From Ricordea florida (lineage: Eukaryota > Cnidaria > Anthozoa > Corallimorpharia > Ricordeidae): a DNA stretch of 64,000 bases. Of this stretch, positions 9,891-21,290 are shown piece by piece. The position numbers and the translations under genes are program-made. The notes under the pieces are model-generated. The model did not search any database. It saw only the letters and a list, made by a program, of their open reading frames with translations, and was not told where the DNA came from. The stretch's first letter is position 1. Every line of letters begins with the position of its first letter. The stretch covers positions 22,450,061-22,514,060 of the forward strand of contig OX453281.1 in assembly GCA_949710005.1 (NCBI GenBank). Direction: 5' to 3'.

Positions 9891-12800
9891 GTGCGACTTG
9901 TATTTCTCATTTTGCAGCCTTCCGAAGTTTGCCCAAAAAATCGTCCATTGTTGGAAACTTTCCTATGGTCCCCTATTTGCTGGTTTGCCAAAAATGGCCA
10001 TTTTCGACACTATATAAAAACTTTCTCTTTCTCTTCTAATACGTCTTTTTTCGTGCGGTGGTTTGCATTGTAACAATTTATGATAGTTACGCTTTCAATC
10101 CATACTAATTAGGGTATTGTGCGACTTGTATTTCTCATTTTGCAGCCTTCCGAAGTTTGACAAAAGAATCGTCCATTTTTGGAAATTTTCGTATGGTCCC
10201 CCCTTTGCTGTTTTGCCAAAAATGGCCATTTTCGACACTATATAAAAACTTGCAATTTCTCTTCTAATTCGTCTTTTTTCGTGCGGTTTTTTGCATTGTA
10301 ACAATTTATGATAGTTACGCTTTCAATCCATACAAATTAGGGTATTGTGCGACTTGTATTTCTCATTTTGCAGCCTTCCGAAGTTTGCCCAAAAAATCGT
10401 CCATTTTTGGAAATTTTCCTATGGTCCCCTTTTTGCTGTTTTGCAAAAAATGGTTATTTTTGACACTATATAAAAACTTGCTCTTTCTCTTCTAATACGT
10501 CTTTCTTCATGCGGTGTTTTGCATCTTAAGAATTCATGATAGTTACGCTTTTACTCCATACAAATTAGGGTATTGTACGACTTGTATTTCTCATTTTGCA
10601 GCCTTCCGAAGTTTGCCAGAAAAATCGTCCATTTTTGGAAACTTTCCTATGGTCCCCCCTTTGCTGTTTTGCCAAAAATGGCCATTTTAGACACTAATAA
10701 AAAACTTGAAATTTCTCTTCTAATACGTCTTTTTTCGTGCGGTTTTTTGCATTGTAACACTTTATGATAGTTACGCTTTCAATCCATACTAATTAGGGTA
10801 TTGTGCGACTTGTATTTCTCATTTTGCAGCCTTCCGAAGTTTGACCAAATAATCGCCCATTTTTGAAAATTTTTCTATGGTTCCTCATCTGCTGTTTTGC
10901 CAAAAATGGCCATTTTCGACACTATATAAAAACTTTCTCTTTCTCTTCTAATACGTCTTTTTTCATGCGGTTTTTTGCATTGTAACAATTTATGATAGTT
11001 ACGCTTTCAATCCATACTAATTAGGGTATTGTGCGACTTGTGTTTCTCATTTTGCAGCCTTCCGAAGTTTGACCAAATAATCGCCCATTTTTGAAAATTT
11101 TCCTATGGTCCCCCATTTGCTTTTTTTCCAAAAATGGCCATTTTCGACACTATATAAAAACTTTCTCTTTCTCTTCTAATACGTCTTTTTTCATGCGGTT
11201 TTTTGCATTGTAACAATTTATGACAGTTACGCTTTCAATCCATACTAATTAAGGTATTGTGCGACTTGTATTTCTCATTTTGCAGCCTTCCGAAGTTTGC
11301 CAAAAAAATCGTCCATTTTTGGAAATTTTCCTATGGTCCCCCCTTTGCTGTTTTGCCAAAAATGGCCATTTTCGACATTATATAAAAACTTGCAATTTCT
11401 CTTCTAATTCGTCTTTTTTCGTGCGGTTTTTTGCATTCTAACAATTTATGATAGTTACGCTTTCAATCCATACAAATTAGGGTATTGTGCGACTTGTATT
11501 TCTCATTTTGCAGCCTTCCGAAGTTTGCCAGAAAAATCGTCCATTTTTGGAAACTTTCCTATGGTCCCCCCTTTGCTGTTTTGCCAAAAATGGCCATTTT
11601 AGACAATATTAAAAAACTTGCAATTTCTCTTCTAATACGTCTTTCTTCATGCGGTGTTTTGCATCTTAAGAATTCATGATAGTTACGCTTTTAATCCATA
11701 AAAATTAGGGTATTGTGCGACTTGTATTTCTCACTTTGCAGCCTTTTGAAAATTGCCCAAAAAATCGCTTATTTTTGAAAATTTTCCTATGGTCCCCCAT
11801 TTGCTGTTTTGCCAAAAATGGCCATTTTCGACACTATATAAAAACTTTCTCTTTCTCTTCTAATACGTCTTTTTTCATGCGGTTTTTTGCATTGTAACAA
11901 TTTATGATAGTTACGCTTTCAATCCATACTAATTAGGGTATTGTGCGACTTGTATTTCTCATTTTGCAGCCTTCCGAAGTTTGCCCAAAAAATCGTCCAT
12001 TTTTGGAAATATTCCTATGGTCCCCCCTTTGCTGTTTTGCAAAAAATGGTTATTTTTGACACTATATAAAAACTTGCTCTTTCTCTTCTAATACGTCTTT
12101 CTTCATGCGGTGTTTTGCATCTTAAGAATTCATGATAGTTACGCTTTTAATCCATACAAATTAGGGTATTGTGCGACTTGTATTTCTCATTTTGCAGCCT
12201 TTTGAAAATTGCCCAAAAAATCGTCCATTTTTGAAAATTTTCCTATGGTCCCCCCTTTGCTATTTTGCCAAAAATGGCCATTTTCGACACTATATAAAAA
12301 CTTAAAATTTCTCTTCTAATACGTCTTTTTTCGTGCGGTGGTTTGCATTGTAACAATTTATGATAGTTACGCTTTCAATCCATACTAATTAGGGTATTGT
12401 GCGACTTGTATTTCTCATTTTGCAGCCTTCCGAAGTTTGCCCAAAAAATCGTCCATTTTTGGAAACTTTCCTATGGTCCCCCCTTTGCTGTTTTGCCAAA
12501 AATGGCCATTTTAGACACTATTAAAAAACTTGCCATTTCTCTTCTAATACGTCTTTTTTCGTGCGGTTTTTTGCATTGTAACAATTTATGATAGTTACGC
12601 TTTCAATCCATACTAATTAGGGTATTGTGCGACTTGTATTTCTCATTTTGCAGCCTTCCGAAGTTTGACCAAATAATCGCCCATTTTTGAAAATTTTCCT
12701 ATGGTCCCCCATTTGCTGTTTTGCCAAAAATGGCCATTTTCGACACTATATAAAAACTTGCAATTTCTGTTCTAATTCGTCTTTTTTCGTGCGGTTGTTT

Positions 12801-13310
12801 GCATTGTAACAATTTATGATAGTTACGCTTTCAATCCATACTAATTAAGGTATTGTGCGACTTGTATTTCTCATTTTGCAGCCTTCCGAAGTTTGCCCAA
12901 AAAATCGTCCATTTTTGGAAATTTTCCTATGGTCCCCCCTTTGCTGTTTTGCAAAAAATGGTTATTTTTGACACTATATAAAAACTTGCTCTTTCTCTTC
13001 TAATACGTCTTTCTTCATGCGGTGTTTTGCATCTTAAGAATTCATGATAGTTACGCTTTTAATCCATACAAATTAGGGTATTGTGCGACTTGTATTTCTC
13101 ATTTTGCAGCCTTTTGAAAATTGCCCAAAAAATCGTCCATTTTTGAAAATTTTCCTATGGTCCCCCCTTTGCTATTTTGCCAAAAATGGCCATTTTCGAC
13201 ACTATATAAAAACTTGAAATTTCTCTTCTAATACGTCTTTTTTCGTGCGGTGGTTTGCATTGTAACAATTTATGATAGTTACGCTTTCAATCCATACTAA
13301 TTAGGGTATT
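9891..13310. repeat. 15-monomer segment with an embedded left-end block
   Basis: It begins with a variant a (CTTTCTCTTTC and GCGGTGG), d', e, b, c, then from about 11031 switches to the c'-d''-b/e-f/c series seen near 2595-3506. Next come e (GGAAATATTCC), f, b-like, c, e, f, as in the 4-mer HOR. The private variants TTTTTTTCC and GACAATATT confirm the match to the left end of the window. Confidence 0.82.
12855..13082 (+). repeat. Type e monomer exemplar (AflII/EcoRI haplotype)
   Basis: Type e has GCAAAAAATGGTTATTTTTG in place of the TGGCCA palindrome, CTTGCTCTTTC after the TATA-like element, and a 3' haplotype TCTTTCTTCATGCGGTG followed by CTTAAGAATTC, then CTTTTAATCC (or CTTTTACTCC) and CATACAAATT. 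The linked block of substitutions covers roughly monomer positions 156-216. CTTAAG lies at 13033-13038 and GAATTC at 13038-13043. These sites occur only in monomers with the e 3' end. Confidence 0.9.
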
Positions 13311-13538
13311 GTGCGACTTGTATTTCTCATTTTGCAGCCTTCCGAAGTTTGCCCAAAAAATCGTCCATTGTTGGAAACTTTCCTATGGTCCCCTATTTGC
13401 TGGTTTGCCAAAAATGGCCATTTTCGACACTATATAAAAACTTGCAATTTCTCTTCTAATACGTCTTTTTTCGTGCGGTTTTTTGCATTGTAACAATTTA
13501 TGATAGTTACGCTTTCAATCCATACTAATTAGGGTATT
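13311..13538 (+). repeat. Type a monomer exemplar
   Basis: Defined by CCATTGTTGG (G at monomer position 60, where others have T), a shortened C run CCCCTATTTG and CTGGTTTGCC. It usually follows type f and is usually followed by c (HOR A) or b (HOR B and the right part). Confidence 0.88.
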
Positions 13539-13766
13539 GTGCGACTTGTATTTCTCATTTTGCAGCCTTCCGAAGTTTGACCAAATAATCGCCCATTTTT
13601 GAAAATTTTCCTATGGTCCCCCATCTGCTGTTTTGCCAAAAATGGCCATTTTCGACACTATATAAAAACTTTCTCTTTCTCTTCTAATACGTCTTTTTTC
13701 ATGCGGTTTTTTGCATTGTAACAATTTATGATAGTTACGCTTTCAATCCATACTAATTAGGGTATT
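13539..13766 (+). repeat. Type c monomer exemplar
   Basis: Defined by GTTTGACCAAATAATCGCCC, GAAAATTTTC, CCCCCATCTG or CCCCCATTTG, and usually CTTTCTCTTTCTCTTC after the TATA-like element. The TGA within GTTTGACC closes the frame that is open in other types, so no short ORF is found here. Confidence 0.88.
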
Positions 13767-14222
13767 GTGCGACTTGTATTTCTCATTTTGCAGCCTTCCG
13801 AAGTTTGACAAAATAATCGTCCATTTTTGGAAATTTTCCTATGGTCCCCCCTTTGCTGTTTTGCCAAAAATGGCCATTTTCGACACTATATAAAAACTTG
13901 CAATTTCTCTTCTAATTCGTCTTTTTTCGTGCGGTTTTTTGCATTGTAACAATTTATGATAGTTACGCTTTCAATCCATACTAATTAGGGTATTGTGCGA
14001 CTTGTATTTCTCATTTTGCAGCCTTCCGAATTTTGCCCAAAAAATGATCCATTTTTGGAAATTTTCCTATGGTCCCCTTTTTGCTGTTTTGCAAAAAATG
14101 GTTATTTTTGACACTATATAAAAACTTGCTCTTTCTCTTCTAATACGTCTTTCTTCATGCGGTGTTTTGCATCTTAAGAATTCATGATAGTTACGCTTTT
14201 ACTCCATACAAATTAGGGTATT

Positions 14223-14450
14223 GTACGACTTGTATTTCTCATTTTGCAGCCTTCCGAAGTTTGCCAGAAAAATCGTCCATTTTTGGAAACTTTCCTATGG
14301 TCCCCCCTTTGCTGTTTTGCCAAAAATGGCCATTTTAGACACTATTACAAAACTTGAAATTTCTCTTCTAATACGTCTTTTTTCGTGCGGTTTTTTGCAT
14401 TGTAACACTTTATGATAGTTACGCTTTCAATCCATACTAATTAGGGTATT
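14223..14450 (+). repeat. Type b monomer exemplar (TATA-like element lost)
   Basis: Defined by GTACGACTTG, GCCAGAAAAATCG, GGAAACTTTCC and TTTTAGACACTATTA. The CGACAC of other types is AGACAC here and the TATATAAAA match is replaced by TATTA followed by A-rich sequence. It often has TAACACTTTATG at the 3' end. The four changes travel together in most copies. Confidence 0.88.
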
Positions 14451-14678
14451 GTGCGACTTGTATTTCTCATTTTGCAGCCTTCCGAAGTTTGCCCAAAAAA
14501 TCGTCCATTTTTGCAAATTTTCCTATGGTCCCCCCTTTGCTGTTTTGCCAAAAATGGCCATTTTCGACACTATATAAAAACTTGCAATTTCTCTTCTAAT
14601 TCGTCTTTTTTCGTGCGGTTTTTTGCATTGTAACAATTTATGATAGTTACGCTTTCAATCCATACTAATTAGGGTATT
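14451..14678 (+). repeat. Type d monomer exemplar
   Basis: Near-majority sequence with GTTTGCCCAAAAAATCG, here with the sub-variant TTTTTGCAAATTTTCC, CTTGCAATTTC and CTAATTCGTC (T for A in the usual TAATACG). A d' subtype has GACAAAATAATCG or GACAAAAGAATCG and a d'' subtype has GCCAAAAAAATCG. Confidence 0.85.
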
Positions 14679-14906
14679 GTGCGACTTGTATTTCTCATTT
14701 TGCAGCCTTCCGAAGTTTGCCCAAAAAATCGTCCATTTTTGGAAATTTTCCTATGGTCCCCTTTTTGCTGTTTTGCAAAAAATGGTTATTTTTGACACTA
14801 TATAAAAACTTGCTCTTTCTCTTCTAATACGTCTTTCTTCATGCGGTGTTTTGCATCTTAAGAATTCATGATAGTTACGCTTTTAATCCATACAAATTAG
14901 GGTATT

Positions 14907-15134
14907 GTGCGACTTGTATTTCTCATTTTGCAGCCTTTTGAAAATTGCCCAAAAAATCGTCCATTTTTGAAAATTTTCCTATGGTCCCCCCTTTGCTATT
15001 TTGCCAAAAATGGCCATTTTCGACACTATATAAAAACTTGAAATTTCTCTTCTAATACGTCTTTTATTGTGCGGTTGTTTGCATTGTAACAATTTATGAT
15101 AGTTACGCTTTCAATCCATACTAATTAGGGTATT
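14907..15134 (+). repeat. Type f monomer exemplar
   Basis: Defined by CCTTTTGAAAATTGCCC near the 5' end, GAAAATTTTC, CTTTGCTATTTTGCC and CTTGAAATTTC. The 3' part is often GCGGTGG or GCGGTTG. It nearly always follows an e-type 3' end and usually precedes a. Confidence 0.88.
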
Positions 15135-16502
15135 GTGCGACTTGTATTTCTCATTTTGCAGCCTTCCGAAGTTTGCCCAAAAAATCGTCCATTGTTGGAA
15201 ACTTTCCTATGGTCCCCTATTTGCTGGTTTGCCAAAAATGGCCATTTTCGACACTATATAAAAACTTGCAATTTCTCTTCTAATACGTCTTTTTTCGTGG
15301 GGTTTTTTGCATTGTAACAATTTATGATAGTTACGCTTTCAATCCATACTAATTAGGGTATTGTGCGACTTGTATTTCTCATTTTGCAGCCTTCCGAAGT
15401 TTGACCAAATAATCGCCCATTTTTGAAAATTTTCCTATGGTCCCCCATCTGCTGTTTTGCCAAAAATGGCCATTTTCGACACTATATAAAAACTTTCTCT
15501 TTCTCTTCTAATACGTCTTTTTTCATGCGGTTTTTTGCATTGTAACAATTTATGATAGTTACGCTTTCAATCCATACTAATTAGGGTATTGTGCGACTTG
15601 TATTTCTCATTTTGCAGCCTTCCGAAGTTTGACAAAAGAATCGTCCATTTTTGGAAATTTTCCTATGGTCCCCCCTTTGCTGTTTTGCCAAAAATGGCCA
15701 TTTTCGACACTATATAAAAACTTGCAATTTCTCTTCTAATTCGTCTTTTTTCGTGCGGTTTTTTGCATTGTAACAATTTATGATAGTTACGCTTTCAATC
15801 CATACTAATTAGGGTATTGTGCGACTTGTATTTCTCATTTTGCAGCCTTCCGAAGTTTGCCCAAAAAATCGTCCATTTTTGGAAATTTTCCTATGGTCCC
15901 CTTTTTGCTGTTTTGCAAAAAATGGTTATTTTTGACACTATATAAAAACTTGCTCTTTCTCTTCTAATACGTCTTTCTTCATGCGGTGTTTTGCATCTTA
16001 AGAATTCATGATAGTTACGCTTTTACTCCATACAAATTAGGGTATTGTACGACTTGTATTTCTCATTTTGCAGCCTTCCGAAGTTTGCCAGAAAAATCGT
16101 CCATTTTTGGAAACTTTCCTATGGTCCCCCCTTTGCTGTTTTGCCAAAAATGGCCATTTTAGACACTATTAAAAAACTTGCCATTTCTCTTCTAATACGT
16201 CTTTTTTCGTGCGGTTTTTTGCATTGTAACAATTTATGATAGTTACGCTTTCAATCCATACTAATTAGGGTATTGTGCGACTTGTATTTCTCATTTTGCA
16301 GCCTTTTGAAAATTGCCCAAAAAATCGTCCATTTTTGAAAATTTTCCTATGGTCCCCCCTTTGCTATTTTGCCAAAAATGGCCATTTTCGACACTATATA
16401 AAAACTTGAAATTTCTCTTCTAATACGTCTTTTTTCGTGCGGTTGTTTGCATTGTAACAATTTATGATAGTTACGCTTTCAATCCATACTAATTAGGGTA
16501 TT
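15135..16502. repeat. HOR A derivative, 6-mer (1368 bp)
   Basis: Order a, c, d', e, b, f: the canonical order with the internal c-d-e block missing. It is the same length as the left-end 6-mer but has a different composition, so the two are not copies. Confidence 0.85.
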
Positions 16503-17642
16503 GTGCGACTTGTATTTCTCATTTTGCAGCCTTCCGAAGTTTGCCCAAAAAATCGTCCATTGTTGGAAACTTTCCTATGGTCCCCTATTTGCTGGTTTGC
16601 CAAAAATGGCCATTTTCGACACTATATAAAAACTTGCAATTTCTCTTCTAATACGTCTTTTTTCGTGGGGTTTTTTGCATTGTAACAATTTATGATAGTT
16701 ACGCTTTATATCCATACTAATTAGGGTATTGTGCGACTTGTATTTCTCATTTTGCAGCCTTCCGAAGTTTGACCAAATAATCGCCCATTTTTGAAAATTT
16801 TCCTATGGTCCCCCATCTGCTGTTTTGCCAAAAATGGCCATTTTCGACACTATATAAAAACTTTCTCTTTCTCTTCTAATACGTCTTTTTTCATGCGGTT
16901 TTTTGCATTGTAAAAATTTATGATAGTTACGCTTTCAATCCATACTAATTAGGGTATTGTGCGACTTGTATTTCTCATTTTGCAGCCTTCCGAAGTTTGC
17001 CCAAAAAATCGTCCATTTTTGCAAATTTTCCTATGGTCCCCCCTTTGCTGTTTTGCCAAAAATGGCCATTTTCGACACTATATAAAAACTTGCAATTTCT
17101 CTTCTAATTCGTCTTTTTTCGTGCGGTTTTTTGCATTGTAACAATTTATGATAGTTACGCTTTCAATCCATACTAATTAGGGTATTGTGCGACTTGTATT
17201 TCTCATTTTGCAGCCTTCCGAAGTTTGCCCAAAAAATCGTCCATTTTTGGAAATTTTCCTATGGTCCCCTTTTTGCTGTTTTGCAAAAAATGGTTATTTT
17301 TGACACTATATAAAAACTTGCTCTTTCTCTTCTAATACGTCTTTCTTCATGCGGTGTTTTGCATCTTAAGAATTCATGATAGTTACGCTTTTAATCCATA
17401 CAAATTAGGGTATTGTGCGACTTGTATTTCTCATTTTGCAGCCTTTTGAAAATTGCCCAAAAAATCGTCCATTTTTGAAAATTTTCCTATGGTCCCCCCT
17501 TTGCTATTTTGCCAAAAATGGCCATTTTCGACACTATATAAAAACTTGAAATTTCTCTTCTAATACGTCTTTTATTGTGCGGTTGTTTGCATTGTAACAA
17601 TTTATGATAGTTACGCTTTCAATCCATACTAATTAGGGTATT
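16503..17642. repeat. HOR A derivative, 5-mer (1140 bp)
   Basis: Order a, c, d, e, f: the canonical order with d'-e-b-c missing. It contains the rare CTTTATATCC variant near 16704, shared with 23545 and 34031. Confidence 0.85.
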
Positions 17643-20600
17643 GTGCGACTTGTATTTCTCATTTTGCAGCCTTCCGAAGTTTGCCCAAAAAATCGTCCAT
17701 TGTTGGAAACTTTCCTATGGTCCCCTATTTGCTGGTTTGCCAAAAATGGCCATTTTCGACACTATATAAAAACTTGCAATTTCTCTTCTAATACGTCTTT
17801 TTTCGTGGGGTTTTTTGCATTGTAACAATTTATGATAGTTACGCTTTCAATCCATACTAATTAGGGTATTGTGCGACTTGTATTTCTCATTTTGCAGCCT
17901 TCCGAAGTTTGACCAAATAATCGCCCATTTTTGAAAATTTTCCTATGGTCCCCCATCTGCTGTTTTGCCAAAAATGGCCATTTTCGACACTATATAAAAA
18001 CTTTCTCTTTCTCTTCTAATACGTCTTTTTTCATGCGGTTTTTTGCATTGTAACAATTTATGATAGTTACGCTTTCAATCCATACTAATTAGGGTATTGT
18101 GCGACTTGTATTTCTCATTTTGCAGCCTTCCGAAGTTTGACAAAAGAATCGTCCATTTTTGGAAATTTTCCTATGGTCCCCCCTTTGCTGTTTTGCCAAA
18201 AATGGCCATTTTCGACACTATATAAAAACTTGCAATTTCTCTTCTAATTCGTCTTTTTTCGTGCGGTTTTTTGCATTGTAACAATTTATGATAGTTACGC
18301 TTTCAATCCATACTAATTAGGGTATTGTGCGACTTGTATTTCTCATTTTGCAGCCTTCCGAAGTTTGCCCAAAAAATCGTCCATTTTTGGAAATTTTCCT
18401 ATGGTCCCCTTTTTGCTGTTTTGCAAAAAATGGTTATTTTTGACACTATATAAAAACTTGCTCTTTCTCTTCTAATACGTCTTTCTTCATGCGGTGTTTT
18501 GCATCTTAAGAATTCATGATAGTTACGCTTTTACTCCATACAAATTAGGGTATTGTACGACTTGTATTTCTCATTTTGCAGCCTTCCGAAGTTTGCCAGA
18601 AAAATCGTCCATTTTTGGAAACTTTCCTATGGTCCCCCCTTTGCTGTTTTGCCAAAAATGGCCATTTTAGACACTATTAAAAAACTTGCCATTTCTCTTC
18701 TAATACGTCTTTTTTCGTGCGGTTTTTTGCATTGTAACAATTTATGATAGTTACGCTTTCAATCCATACTAATTAGGGTATTGTGCGACTTGTATTTCTC
18801 ATTTTGCAGCCTTCCGAAGTTTGACAAAAGAATCGTCCATTTTTGGAAATTTTCCTATGGTCCCCCCTTTGCTGTTTTGCCAAAAATGGCCATTTTCGAC
18901 ACTATATAAAAACTTGCAATTTCTCTTCTAATTCGTCTTTTTTCGTGCGGTTTTTTGCATTGTAACAATTTATGATAGTTACGCTTTCAATCCATACTAA
19001 TTAGGGTATTGTGCGACTTGTATTTCTCATTTTGCAGCCTTCCGAAGTTTGCCCAAAAAATCGTCCATTTTTGGAAATTTTCCTATGGTCCCCTTTTTGC
19101 TGTTTTGCAAAAAATGGTTATTTTTGACACTATATAAAAACTTGCTCTTTCTCTTCTAATACGTCTTTCTTCATGCGGTGTTTTGCATCTTAAGAATTCA
19201 TGATAGTTACGCTTTTACTCCATACAAATTAGGGTATTGTACGACTTGTATTTCTCATTTTGCAGCCTTCCGAAGTTTGCCAGAAAAATCGTCCATTTTT
19301 GGAAACTTTCCTATGGTCCCCCCTTTGCTGTTTTGCCAAAAATGGCCATTTTAGACACTATTAAAAAACTTGAAATTTCTCTTCTAATACGTCTTTTTTC
19401 GTGCGGTTTTTTGCATTGTAACACTTTATGATAGTTACGCTTTCAATCCATACTAATTAGGGTATTGTGCGACTTGTATTTCTCATTTTGCAGCCTTCCG
19501 AAGTTTGACCAAATAATCGCCCATTTTTGAAAATTTTCCTATGGTCCCCCATCTGCTGTTTTGCCAAAAATGGCCATTTTCGACACTATATAAAAACTTT
19601 CTCTTTCTCTTCTAATACGTCTTTTTTCATGCGGTTTTTTGCATTGTAACAATTTATGATAGTTACGCTTTCAATCCATACTAATTAGGGTATTGTGCGA
19701 CTTGTATTTCTCATTTTGCAGCCTTCCGAAGTTTGACAAAATAATCGTCCATTTTTTGAAATTTTCCTATGGTCCCCCCTTTGCTGTTTTGCCAAAAATG
19801 GCCATTTTCGACACTATATAAAAACTTGCAATTTCTCTTCTAATTCGTCTTTTTTCGTGCGGTTTTTTGCATTGTAACAATTTATGATAGTTACGCTTTC
19901 AATCCATACTAATTAGGGTATTGTGCGACTTGTATTTCTCATTTTGCAGCCTTCCGAATTTTGCCCAAAAAATCATCCATTTTTGGAAATTTTCCTATGG
20001 TCCCCTTTTTGCTGTTTTGCAAAAAATGGTTATTTTTGACACTATATAAAAACTTGCTCTTTCTCTTCTAATACGTCTTTCTTCATGCGGTGTTTTGCAT
20101 CTTAAGAATTCATGATAGTTACGCTTTTACTCCATACAAATTAGGGTATTGTACGACTTGTATTTCTCATTTTGCAGCCTTCCGAAGTTTGCCAGAAAAA
20201 TCGTCCATTTTTGGAAACTTTCCTATGGTCCCCCCTTTGCTGTTTTGCCAAAAATGGCCATTTTAGACACTATTACAAAACTTGAAATTTCTCTTCTAAT
20301 ACGTCTTTTTTCGTGCGGTTTTTTGCATTGTAACACTTTATGATAGTTACGCTTTCAATCCATACTAATTAGGGTATTGTGCGACTTGTATTTCTCATTT
20401 TGCAGCTTTCCGAAGTTTGACCAAATAATCGCCCATTTTTGAAAATTTTCCTATGGTCCCCCATCTGCTGTTTTGCCAAAAATGGCCATTTTCGACACTA
20501 TATAAAAACTTTCTCTTTCTCTTCTAATACGTCTTTTTTCATGCGGTTTTTTGCATTGTAAAAATTTATGATAGTTACGCTTTCAATCCATACTAATTAG

Positions 20601-21290
20601 GGTATTGTGCGACTTGTATTTCTCATTTTGCAGCCTTCCGAAGTTTGCCCAAAAAATCGTCCATTTTTGCAAATTTTCCTATGGTCCCCCCTTTGCTGTT
20701 TTGCCAAAAATGGCCATTTTCGACACTATATAAAAACTTGCAATTTCTCTTCTAATTCGTCTTTTTTCGTGCGGTTTTTTGCATTGTAACAATTTATGAT
20801 AGTTACGCTTTCAATCCATACTAATTAGGGTATTGTGCGACTTGTATTTCTCATTTTGCAGCCTTCCGAAGTTTGCCCAAAAAATCGTCCATTTTTGGAA
20901 ATTTTCCTATGGTCCCCTTTTTGCTGTTTTGCAAAAAATGGTTATTTTTGACACTATATAAAAACTTGCTCTTTCTCTTCTAATACGTCTTTCTTCATGC
21001 GGTGTTTTGCATCTTAAGAATTCATGATAGTTACGCTTTTAATCCATACAAATTAGGGTATTGTGCGACTTGTATTTCTCATTTTGCAGCCTTTTGAAAA
21101 TTGCCCAAAAAATCGTCCATTTTTGAAAATTTTCCTATGGTCCCCCCTTTGCTATTTTGCCAAAAATGGCCATTTTCGACACTATATAAAAACTTGAAAT
21201 TTCTCTTCTAATACGTCTTTTATTGTGCGGTTGTTTGCATTGTAACAATTTATGATAGTTACGCTTTCAATCCATACTAATTAGGGTATT
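17643..21290. repeat. HOR A derivative, 16-mer (3648 bp)
   Basis: Order a, c, d', e, b, d', e, b, c, d', e, b, c, d, e, f. The d'-e-b core is present three times, as expected from internal duplication during unequal exchange. Start and end types match the canonical unit. Confidence 0.85.

Larger units (their letters stand above)
13311..15134. repeat. HOR A derivative, 8-mer (1824 bp)
   Basis: Order a, c, d', e, b, d, e, f: the canonical nine-monomer order with the second c missing. The type junctions fall at homologous positions, so the 228-bp register is kept. Confidence 0.85.

Noticed and set aside
10095-10304. 69-codon minus-strand frames (also at 23775 and 34262)
   Set aside because: They begin at a TTG, lie in copies of the same d' monomer with TTTTCGTATGG, and simply reflect one lost stop codon in a duplicated repeat.
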